Assembly: GCA_019914945.1 (NCBI GenBank)
Contig: CM034101.1
Coordinates: 17,061,188-17,125,187, forward strand
Length of the DNA stretch: 64,000 bases
Source of the DNA: Typha latifolia
Taxonomy: Eukaryota > Streptophyta > Magnoliopsida > Poales > Typhaceae
Direction of reading: 5' to 3'
Part shown: positions 21,923 to 32,575 of the stretch, one piece after another
How positions within the stretch are numbered: position 1 is the first letter of the stretch
How the letters are laid out: every line of letters begins with the position of its first letter
Notes under the pieces: generated by a model
Database searches by the model: none
What the model was told of the DNA's origin: nothing
What the model saw: only the letters and a program-made list of their open reading frames with translations
Program-made: the position numbers and the translations under genes

Positions 21923-23871
21923 CAACTTTTTGCCTCGGAATCTCAAATTGTATATAATATGAATACAACTAGTCAAATGTTTAGCTTTGGGTGTGATATA
22001 ATCCAAATCCTATGGTGTGGTTTTATATTTGGCCAATCCAAGATAAGCTTGTTGGATTTAGTCTTAGTTTTTTTTTTTTTAATTATTAGATTATTTTGTT
22101 GGGGGCGTAAGAGATAAGATTGATGAGGAGTATGTGTGAAGTTATCAAGTAACTTTATTTTTGTGTAACCCATGAGGTTATACGTCATAGTGGATACTGG
22201 ATTGGATTCAGGGGTGCAGAAAGGACAAGGGAGTTGGAACTTGGAAGGTAACGTATGGGAAAAACTGTGAACATCTTCGAGTGGAGCCGTGGAAGTTATC
22301 TTTTTGCTAAAAGGCATCGTGACCTGTTCCCCTTCCTGCAGATGAGTAATGCTTACATCCACAGACACTTTAAGAATAATATTATCTCGTCCATAAATAA
22401 TTTCTCTCTTCGTCCCATAATCAATACTAAATCAATGCTATTAATAGATAAGATGGTGTTACTTTAAACATATTTAAAGAGTATTTGTGGGGGGCAAATA
22501 AGATCTCTCCTGCCAAAACAAAAGCTTCAGAGCATCAGAGCTCCCAGATCTGGGTTTGATTGGGAGCTATGATAGCCTGGATCAGTAATATGGCAAGCTA
22601 ACTTTGTATCTGTCATCCAAACTTGGGACAAAGTTGGGAACTTTTTTTCCCAAAATTTAGAAATACAGGTGAGGTTTCCTGGATATTTGGTGTATCTCTT
22701 CCTTCAAAAGAAGAAAAAAACTGTCAAAGACAGATGAGTAGACTATACTATAATGGGAGTTAATGCTGAAAGAAAAAAAAATAAAAATAAAAGGTGCTCT
22801 TGGATATAAGTACTATATCTTTGAGTCATTGTGATCACAGGGTAATAAACTGGACTAGAATCTTGATCATTAGAAAGCACATAACATACATAATAAAGAT
22901 AGAAGGCAGATTTAAAGCTCCATTCTTATGCACTTCTCACTATTTTGTACATCTTGCATTACCAGGATCCCTAATTCACAGATTCGCACAGAAGAAATGA
23001 TCTGATTTTTTTCATTGGTCAAACATAGGTTACTTCCTATTCTCAACCCAGTAATAGAAAATGGAAAGTTGCGAAATGCATTACCAAACACTAGCAATTT
23101 CTCAGAAAGTATCTATGCATCTCCATAATAGACTTTAACTACTGGGCAACCATCTTCTTTCCTCTTCTAGGCTCTGGTCTTTACAATTTCACTAGAATTT
23201 CAACTCCATGGACCAGTCATCATTCAAACATTCTACTAATAATCTATTTTCTAATCAAAGCACGCAATCTGCATATTTACTGATAGAAGTATGACTAGTC
23301 AGCAGCAACTCAATGATCAATGTAAAGAATCACCACAACATTGCATGCATATTTAGTGAAGATGGCTCCAGACAACCTGAAACAAAAAAATGTATGCATG
23401 ATTTTTAACAAATTTCACAATCAGAAAATTATCAGCTAAAATTTCAATCCATCAGAGACTGCAGCTACTAAATCTCTAAGGGCAAACAAGAAAGCGAAAA
23501 GAGAACTGACATTTTGAACTTAGATATACTTGAGAGAATTCCACTAATATGTGGTAGAAATAAGTGAGTCAAGTTTAAATTACAAGGCATGATTAATTAG
23601 ACTACTACATGATACATTAATAGAATAGAGTACAAATCTACAGCAAGGGAGTAAGTAGACTACCTACCACATGATACATTAACAGAATAGCAATCAGATT
23701 CATAGATAAGAAAACCAATCCATTGCAAAACACTGTCTTTATTCATCTAACGAAACTTACTGAAATTGGTACAGGTTACATCTCAGCTGTTGGTGACAAA
23801 CTCTTTCCACGTTTCTAACATTGAGACAGAGATGATATTAATATACATCTCCCCTTTCCATTTGAAAGCAG
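21923..23871. other. Convergent intergenic region
   Basis: Lies between two genes that converge (SEC14-like + and PUS1 -), so it should hold both 3' UTRs. It is AT-rich with several A or T runs. No coding exon, tRNA or inverted repeat is recognised. Confidence 0.4.
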
Positions 23872-25520
23872 TCAGCCTTCCAGATTACCTTTTCCTTTTT
23901 GTTCTGCATCACCACACACATCATTAGTCTCGACAAAATGAAAATCTGGGTAATTACGTTGGTTCAAAGAGTGAAGCCACAGTGCCACAGCTCCCTCTTT
24001 ATGCTCCATAGAAGCTATGTGTGAGTAAATATGCTTCATCTTAAATTCCTCAGCCTCTTCGGCATAAGCTTCCATAGACAGCACCTCATGTGAATCCATC
24101 CATTTTTTGTTATATGAACTGAAGAAGCATTCATCAAGGAACAATCCAACCTCAGGTGCAGTCGGCACATTGATGTTTATATCCCTGAACACAAAAATTA
24201 ACATTTTAACAGATAATTTTTCCCAAGTAATAAAAGTATTCAAGAAGAGAAGAATTCCTACTTCCGCAGAGCTACATCCATCAGCGATTCTGGTGCACAA
24301 TTCCTCATCATTGCAACAGCAAAGCCAATCATCTTCCTGATCTGATGCAGCATAAAACTCTGGCCGACAACCTCACACTTGATGAAGTCAATCCCGTCGA
24401 TGTTAACAACATGATCTGCATTGAAGGAAATGATGTATCTCCTTGCAGAAGGGTCCTCAGCCTTTGTTCTCGTCGTGAAATTATGAAAATTGTGTGTTCC
24501 AACATAACGTTTTAGTATTCTGTTAAACCTTTCCTTTTCCTCATCTCCATAGCAGAACAAACTTCTTCTAGCAACCGTTCCTTCTCCATTAGTACTCTCA
24601 ACATTCCCAGCTCTAGCCCTCCCGCCTTCTATTGATTTTTCTCCTTCCATCGTAGATTCCTCTTCAACTAAAGGTCCTTCAGATCCCAGTTTACCATTAC
24701 CCACTTCATGTCCACCTTCAGGAAACAAAACACTCTTTTCAAGATTAAATTTTGAAGCGCCATTATTCTCTCCACCTGCTGTTGCACTACAAAGTTCGGG
24801 CCTCTCTTCCTTTTTCAATTCAAGTTCACCATTACCAACTCCATTTACTGAATTCAGCTCAGAATCACCAAGGTCAGAATTTTCTCCCTCATTTGCGTCC
24901 CTCGGCTCCCGACCCATGATTCCAGGCACCTTCCTCCCCCTCTCGGAGCATTCAACGCATTTAGAAAGCTCGTTCCCAGATCCCAAGCTCGCCATTACGG
25001 CCTCTCTATCGGGATGCGCACTTGGATCGAGCGCAAACATAGGGAGAAGGTAAACATATCTTCTCCGATCACAAAACTTCTTAGCATTGAAAGAATTCGT
25101 AACTCTCTTGTACCCAAAGATCCGGATTTGATCGGGGAGGTGGGAGTTTAGGCGCGCGACGAAGCCGGGAGGATCGACGTAGAAGCGACCAGAGACGACC
25201 TGGGCGACGGCGCTAACGCCCTTGTCGGTGCGGGCGGATCGGGCCCACTCGTATCGGCGGGGCGCGCCGCGGTCGTTCTCGGGGACAGCACCGGCGAGGA
25301 AGAGGGCCTCTTCGAGGTCGCCTTCTATGGTGCGGGCACCAGGGTTCTTTTGCATGCCTTGGTACCCAGCGCCGCAGTATGCGAGGAAGATGGCGACTTT
25401 GCGGCGCTTGTAACGCCGCCTTGCCTCGCCAGCTGCGGAGAGGGCGGTGGAGGGGTCGCCCTCGCCGTCCGAGGTGGAAGAGGACATCTTTTGCTTCTTA
25501 GGGGTTGGAGGAGAGGCCAT
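23872..25520 (-). CDS. PUS1: tRNA pseudouridine synthase, TruA/PUS1 family
   Basis: Isomerises uridine to pseudouridine in tRNA, probably in the nucleus. Two exons (minus): 25520-24262 and 24184-23872, giving 523 residues. The N terminus has KRRKVAIFLAYCGAGYQGMQ, the opening beta-strand of the TruA fold. The catalytic Asp is D99 in ARSARTDKGVSAV. RLNSHLPDQIRIFGYKRVT follows. A long acidic, Gly/Glu/Ser-rich insert fills roughly residues 185-315 and is probably disordered. The second half resumes with YVGTHNFHNFTTRTKAEDPS, then FMLHQIRKMIGFAVAMMRN. The C terminus is EQKGKGNLEG. A telo-box lies upstream. In Arabidopsis, from memory, a PUS1-family gene is likewise next to AMY2. The paralogue in PUS10 (52469-62009) belongs to a different synthase family. 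Confidence 0.94.
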
Positions 25521-25598
25521 GGAGGAGATATTAGAAGGGAGTTAGGGAGTCCGCCATGGGATTTTTGAGAAAGGTGAGGGTTTGGGGAGGGTGGGATT

Positions 25599-25606
25599 AA
25601 ACCCTA
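25599..25606. promoter_or_regulatory. Telo-box upstream of PUS1
   Basis: AAACCCTA about 80 bases before the PUS1 ATG. This element is common close to the start of plant genes for translation and RNA maturation. Confidence 0.45.
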
Positions 25607-25759
25607 GATGGAAAGGAGTTGATAGGAGAGAGTGGGTTACTGCCGTCGGATTGGAAAGAAGGAGAGTTATGCGACGCATGATTTGCTTCGAGATTCATTT
25701 CAGATTTAGGAGATTAATAAAAGTCTCATTAGTAGGTGCCACGCTGGCAACTTCTATAA

Positions 25760-26346
25760 GAGCATCTCCAAGGGAGGGAGGCTGGGAGGCCAAGAGCCCG
25801 GCATATATTAAAAAATTAATATTATATATATATTTATTTATATTATAAATCACTCTATTGTTTCTCTTAATATTATTATTTCTTAATAAAAATTATAAGA
25901 TTAGAAAACTCTAATGTAAATCTTAAAATTATATTATACAGAGTAAACATTGAAATGAACATTAAAGTTGTTAATTAACAATATTAAAATAATATTACTT
26001 AAATAAATAAAAAATAATATTTAATAATAAAAATAATAAGTATTTAATAGTCCGATAAATTAAAACTAATTTAAATATTAAAATAATTTAATATTATACC
26101 TATCTTAAAGTTTCGATAATTCCTTTTCAACAGTATCTTATTAAATAATTAGTAAATTAATTATATACTCATAGTAAATAATATAAATAAAATTAAAATT
26201 ATTGAATTAAAAATAAGTTAAAATTTTAAAAAGTTAAATATTATTTAAAGTCGGACTCTAAATAAATTTAGATGGGGCTACGAATTTAGCACCGCATTAT
26301 AACTGGCTCTAAGTTTGGAGCCCCTCATTGGAGCTTCATCAGACTC
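25760..26346. mobile_element. Tourist-like MITE (putative)
   Basis: About 590 bases of AT-rich, non-coding sequence. The ends read GAGCATCTCCAAGGGAGG on the left and, reverse-complemented, GAGTCTGATGAAGCTCCAAT on the right. They are imperfect inverted repeats sharing CTCCAA and the terminal GAG. Both are flanked by TAA (25757-25759 and 26347-26349), the target duplication of PIF/Harbinger (Tourist) elements. GAGCATCTCCAA-type termini are familiar from plant MITEs. The repeats are worn, so the call is tentative. Confidence 0.45.
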
Positions 26347-27501
26347 TAATAAGGTTATCTAGCCCTCGCTTAAGAAGGTAAATTATTTTTAAGATGAGAA
26401 TACGTGTAAAGACTTAAAGAGAGAGAGAGAGAGAACCATACCTTCGCATCGAAGCGTTTACCACCAGCGGCCCATTTTCCTCCGAATGGCACCTTTCGCT
26501 TCGTCATGGATGCAAATATTCCGATTCGCCTCGCTCTATTCCCATCCGTGAGCATAAAAAAGGGACAAGGAAATCAATAAAGAGAACAAAGCAAGCTCGA
26601 GAACGAACGTTCATATTTAAAGATGCGATCTTGAATCAAGAAAAGGAGTCGGAGAGGTAAAGAGAGGAGGAAAAAAAAACCTCTTTTCCGGTGTTCTTGC
26701 TTGCGTAATAGCTTATCTCTGTGATTGGATGTGCCGAATAGATTCGTCTTTTGTTGTTTGTGTCGTGTTCCTACGGGAATTTATATCTCCTCTTTCCATT
26801 ATAAATGCTCGAGGAGTAGGTGCTCAACGAGGAAGAACGATCGGTCCAAATCTTTGGCCATAGCTCTAGTCGTCTTGATTTTGCACTTTTGATCCTCTCC
26901 TCCTGCCAATTGGTCTGTCTGGGAGCTAAAGATAGCAACTTTGGTAATTCAAGATCATCTATAAGATTACTCACTATCATGTCGTAGCTCGAGTTGTACC
27001 TCTTCTGCCCGCCAATTGTTTGATGTTTTGATTACGTAGTGCATTGGAAGTTTCGGACGATCAATTCTTTATTTCTTTAAACTTTTGAGTTGTATTTATG
27101 TTGATAAATATGAGTAAATATCAGAGTATTGTCTTTCATATCTTAACCGGTAGTTTGGATCCATCAGCAAACTTCTTAGACAGATTTCTTTTTCTTCCCT
27201 TCCTTATTTTTCTTGCACATTTGAAATTTGAGATGGATATTTACTGTTTATTCTTGTTTTTCTAAACTATCAGCCTAAGAAAGAGAATCTCACACACTAT
27301 GAGGTACTTGTATATATTGAAACTAAGAAGTACGTTAAATTTATTTGAATCTCAGACACTAATATTCTCTATAATTCTTATCTATTCTTCGTTATTTCTT
27401 AACTAACCATCAATGACTTTATTTGTTACGTGGGCCTTGGATGCAGGTCTGTATACTGCTTTGATCATCCAAGATAAATTGACAAAGTCTAGAAATCAAA
27501 T
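26347..27501. other. Region between PUS1 and AMY2
   Basis: Includes a short (GA)n at 26420-26434. On the minus strand an ATG-started tract of 22 codons (26507-26442) ends at a good donor (GCGAAG|GTATGG). It is Lys/Gly-rich and I do not recognise it. It could be the first exon of an unrecognised or truncated gene next to the MITE, or chance. The rest is AT-rich and should include the AMY2 promoter and any leader exons. Confidence 0.3.
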
Positions 27502-30500
27502 ATGGGCTACTTTAGCAGTGTATGTTTCTCATCTACCATTTTTTTTTTTCAAAAAAGAATTGTTTCTCAAGTACCATTGTTTTTGTTGCTTGTTATCATG
27601 TGCGCCATGATCTCGATGTAACAATTAATGTGCACATTTATCTACTAGCTTATGTTAAGTTCTCATGCATAATGCACTGATTTGCAGGTTTATGATGAGA
27701 ATTTTCAAGATGCAGTGACTTGCAACGGTAAATATGTTATGTTTTCTGTTCTGCAAATTGGTTGTAATGCTGGGCTACTTTCTATAGTAAATTCACATTA
27801 TCTTTGTGTAATTGTAATAGAGTGATGACACATACAATGCAGCACATTGTATATGCATAGTACTTTCTGTACTATGAGGTAATAGAAAACTGTCAGGAAG
27901 ATATCTTTTATAACTGTTAATTCGAGCTAAATAGATGGAGAATGATTTGGCAAATTTATGGCATAGATATTGGTAGTTGAAGCCAGAACATGCAAAATTG
28001 GTAATCGTTGGGGTCCTCAATTGGATGACAGTCAAATTCCTACCACATCCCATGCAAACTTAATTTGAACTTAGAAGACATACATTTCACCTTCAAGCTT
28101 TTTGCAAATAGCTAAGCTAGACATGTGAAGAACCATATGCACCAAATCAAAAGTCAAAGCCAATGATTGTACTGCAAGCTTATGATATCTGACAGCAATC
28201 TTATGTGGTCACATGATATTCATTCCTATTGTTCTAAACCAGTTGTTGAAGTTCACTCTTTGGTGCAAGTGCACATGGCATCTTTAGCACCATCAAATCT
28301 TTCCATCAATAAGAAGATTTATTGGGCAAATTTTGGAGTAGCATTTTCCACCATGTTCTTCCATCATGATAAAGTATGCTACTTTCATGGTTGCCCAGTT
28401 AATTTTGTTCTTGGTGTCATCCAATCATTTACTTTTCTATTCAACTCCTCTATTTCCAAGCCTATCTTGTATGATAATCACTGGATGAATTAGTAATGCT
28501 TCTGGCATATGTCATTTGTATTTATCATTGATTTCCTATTTGTGGCTCGAGCATTTTATAGATGCTTAAAGTTTTTACTTTTCCAGTGTAAGTGAGTTTG
28601 CATATCTGGTAATAGGGATATGACTGTCTTAACGTGACTGCAGTTCTACTTTCCCTCGGTTAATTTGCATCCTATTTTGAAGCATAATGAGTGTTCACTT
28701 ACATCTCCTCTATTTGAAATGTGGTAGGTGGGGTGATACGAAATGGAAGAGAAATTCTTTTCCAGGTGTGTAAGATAGAATCTCTAGTAATTATTTTTTG
28801 GCACTTCAGCTTTTTTATTATTAGCATGTGGATATCTAAAATGCAAAAAAGAATCAATTAACCAATTGAAGTAGCTTTTAGTAGCTCGTGGAAATATTAT
28901 AAAATGCAAAAAAGGAGTTAATGAATTACAAGTAGCTTCCAGATAATGCCACTTATCAATTGTCCAGACTCCAGTAAACCACTTGGGAGAAGACAACAAA
29001 CCCACTAGCGGGTGGAAGGTGGGGCTAATAGATTTCATTTCCCATCTCATGGAGAATCCTTTTCATTCCTCTTAGCCCTATCCCATCCCAATAACATTTT
29101 ATTGTGATAAGTAACTTGACATTCATAATCATATCGGGTAACTTTTTTCTATCAAACCAAACTAGTCTTGAATCTTGATGACATGCAATTTATCAGATGC
29201 AAAAGAATGTTGGAAACAGATAAGACCGCCTAAAGAAAGAAGATGGCTTCTTGAATTTTTATCGCTATGATATTCTGTACACTGTTTGATTAGTCTATCT
29301 ACAAGTAACTTTGTTATACTTATATAGCATATTGATTAACAACTCACTATCTGGCAGGCTTTTAATTGGGAATCCCATAAGTATAATTGGTGGGAGAACC
29401 TCGAGAAGAAGGTCATGCATCTTTCAAAATCTGGTTTTACAACAGCATGGTTGCCGCCGGCAACCCAATCTTTAGCTCCAGAAGGTCAGTCTGCAATCTA
29501 TTGATCCACTTTGGTCAAGTCATGGGACATAACATTTTTCCTCCTTATGTACAGGCTATCTACCACAGAACCTCTATTCTCTCGACTCTTGTTATGGTTC
29601 TCTCCACCAATTGAAAGCTTTGCTTCAAAAGATGAATCAACACAAGATCAGAGCAATGGCTGACATAGTCATTAATCATAGAGTTGGGACTATTCAAGGG
29701 CAGGGGGGAGCATATAATCGTTACGATGGGATCCCATTGCCATGGGATGAACGTGCTGTTACATCTTGTTCTGGTGGAAAGGTAGTTCTATAAGTAATGT
29801 GAATTATACTGGCTTCATAATAAAAATGGCTCATACTTATCAAAGATTGCTTTCAGTTTTAGTGTTGGACAATCTGAATCATTTCAATGATATCAGTTAA
29901 GAGACTTAGAGTGGATGCGCTTTATTCCGTTACTTGCACTGGCACTACATGTGTCAGTATAATCTGCAAGAATAGATAATTCTTATAACTTTTGCCTTCT
30001 TTCATGAACTTTGTATTATCAGGGAAATCGAAGCACTGGTGATAATTTCAATGGAGTTTCCAACATAGATCATACCCAAACCTTTGTAAGGAAAGATATT
30101 ATTGAATGGCTGATATGGCTTCGCAAAACCATTGGATTTCAAGATTTTCGGTTCGATTTTGCAAAAGGGTAATAAATTGAAATGAAAGATTGCTACCATG
30201 AAAATTGTTTCTGATATGACAAAACTTTTCTGTTTCCTATTCTTTACTATCTCCTGTTAAATGCAGCTATTCAGCAAAGTTTGTGAAAGAATATGTTGAG
30301 GAGTCAAAGCCTATATTTTCTGTAGGGGAGTACTGGGATAGCTGTAAGTATAGTCCTCCTGAGCACCGCTTGGACTACAACCAAGGTATAAACTTTGTTA
30401 CAAATTAAAACATACAAAGGTTCTAACACATAATCATGAACTCATTTCAGTTAATAGAAAAAGTCATCATATTGGATTCTGGGGGTTTTGTGAATTTATT

Positions 30501-32012
30501 ACTTTGTTTCATATTGTTTGCCCTGTTCTGGTTTTGTTGGTAAAATACAAGCAAAATCAAGGTGTCCTGAGAATTATCTCTTGTGCAGATATTTTCTCCT
30601 TGCTCCTTAAGTGGCCAAGAATGCCAGCACCAAGGATCAGTCACTGTTGCAACTAAGAAATGGGACTTGAGTGATTTTGTGTGATAGATTTTAATAAAAC
30701 CGTATCTTTGACTCTAGATTAAACCACCTAAAATGAGCACAAGTTTGTGTTGGAACTTGCAGATATGGTTTCAACGAAGTGACCCTTTTTCTCTTGACAT
30801 CAAAAGTAGCAGATTTATTTGCAATCAGACATCGATCTGTAGATAGCATATTAAATGAAGCACCACTCAGTTCATGTACTGCATCATCATCATAGAAACA
30901 GTCCAGATTCTCTTTTGTTATAACTAGTGAAATATCTGTATCATGCAGATAATCACAGGCAAAGGATCATTAATTGGATCGATAACACAGGAGGACTTTG
31001 TGCTGCATTTGACTTCACAACAAAGGGTATTCTTCAGGTCTGAATAAAGAATGCTGTTCTTTCATACTGCAGTGTTGCTAAACTTTACTCTAAAGACTGG
31101 TATTTAGCAATCACCTAACCCTATCTCTGGAATAATTTCTGAAACAGGAAGCAGTCAAAGGAGAGCTGGGGCGTTTGCGTGATGCTCAAGGGAAGCCACC
31201 TGGTCTCATGGGCTGGTGGCCTTCAAGAGCAGTCACATTTGTTGAGAACCATGACACAGGTTCCACTCAGGTACATCAATGACTATTAATCAAGCGTCAA
31301 AAATAGTAAATGGATTTTATCTCAAAGTTTGAACTTGCTAACTTGTGTGACAGTTTCTTTCATGATGTGAATTTGAAATAAAACTGAATTTTATTCTTTC
31401 AGGGTCACTGGCCTTTCCCATCTGATCACATTATGGAGGTAAGTGGACAAAATTCTCAAAAGAATATTCATTAATCTACTGACCTTTTCATGGTTCATAT
31501 CTTATTACTTCCTTTCTGAACATTTATCAAGTTACAATTTTTGCCACGCGATTTATATGTTAATTTAGATAAGTGGAGGTAGATGATTATATTCTTCTTT
31601 TGATATAATTTCAAACTCATGTAATTTTTATCTAAAATAATTTGCAGGGATATGCTTATATACTTACACATCCTGGAATACCCACAGTATTCTATGATCA
31701 CTTTTACGATTGGGGTGACTCCACCCACGACCAAATTGTGAAACTGGTATTCTGAACTATATCCATGAAAGCTGCATCAGTTATCCAATCGACCTTTCTG
31801 AGCTTCTGATTTATGTGCAGATGGATATCCGAAAACTTCAAGATTTACATAGCCGTTCGACTATCAAAATTGTAGAGGCTCGCTCCAACCTATACTCTGC
31901 AATCATCGGTGAGAAAGTGTGCATGAAGATTGGAGATGGCTCATGGTGTCCAAATGGCAAGGAATGGAAACTGGCCACCAGCGGGCACAGATATGCAGTC
32001 TGGCACAAGTAG
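27502..32012 (+). CDS. AMY2: Alpha-amylase, AMY2-like (GH13), non-secreted type
   Basis: Endo-hydrolase of alpha-1,4 glucans. It lacks both a signal peptide and a plastid transit peptide, so it is inferred to be cytosolic. Twelve exons: 27502-27519, 27688-27727, 28728-28765, 29358-29484, 29555-29781, 30023-30168, 30267-30385, 30949-31037, 31148-31270, 31403-31438, 31648-31746 and 31821-32012. They give 417 residues, close to the family's usual length. The first exon codes only MGYFSS. Catalytic signatures: [11 protein letters not shown] (conserved region I), [13 protein letters not shown] with the nucleophile Asp, [10 protein letters not shown] with the acid/base Glu, and [11 protein letters not shown] with the third Asp. 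The C terminus [15 protein letters not shown] matches plant AMY2-type enzymes. A decayed LINE fragment begins about 30 bases after the stop. Confidence 0.95.
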
Positions 32013-32043
32013 GACCCTACGGTGAAAAGAAAATTTTGAAAAG

Positions 32044-32575
32044 TTTTTTTTTTTTTTAATATTAAGGAGCTGTACCCAGCTATATATTAGTTAAAGGTCG
32101 ACACGTAACCGCGTCGACAGCGATGAGATTACATAATTCTGTGGGAGTGTGGCTTGTCCGCTCGATAGAGCTAGTGCCAGAGGCCACGTTTGCCTTAGCA
32201 GCTGCCCAGTCAGCTACTTTGTTTGCCTATCTACCTACGTGAGTAAGCCTTACATCCATACACTCATTCGCTAGCTCAACACATTTCTGCACCGGGTTGC
32301 GAACGTGCCAAGGGCTGAGCTCTATCCTCTTCATGCATTTGATGGTCTCCAGGCAATCAGTTTCGATCTCCAACCTGCATTCTCTTCCAGCCGCCTTCAG
32401 TCCCAGTCTGATGGCCCATAGTTCTGTTTGTAATGCCGAGCTTCCCGGACATGGCTCCCATACCGCCTGAACGAGCTCCCCATTTTCGTCGCGGAGGATG
32501 GCCGCTGCACCACCTTGGTAGGCGCCGGCCCTTTTAGCCCGCCGTCCGTATTGACTTGCTCGTAGTGGCAAATAG
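32044..32575 (-). mobile_element. 5'-truncated LINE fragment (RNase H end), decayed
   Basis: On the minus strand this codes for the RNase H domain found at the end of plant non-LTR retrotransposons: GGAAAILRDENGELVQAVWE, SSALQTELWAIRLGLKAAG and LEIETDCLETIKCMK. Conserved acidic Glu and Asp residues are present. It is broken: the upstream NTDGG catalytic stretch (near 32555) is in a different frame, and a TAG interrupts the ANKVADWAA segment (near 32227). The copy ends in a poly(A) tail (T run 32044-32057 on the plus strand). No clear target duplication was found. It lies antisense in the 3' flank, probably the 3' UTR, of AMY2. Confidence 0.85.

Noticed and set aside
32227..32571. 114-codon ORF as a functional RNase H gene
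   Set aside because: Frameshifted at its start, stopped by an in-frame TAG, and followed by a poly(A) tail: a retrotransposon remnant.
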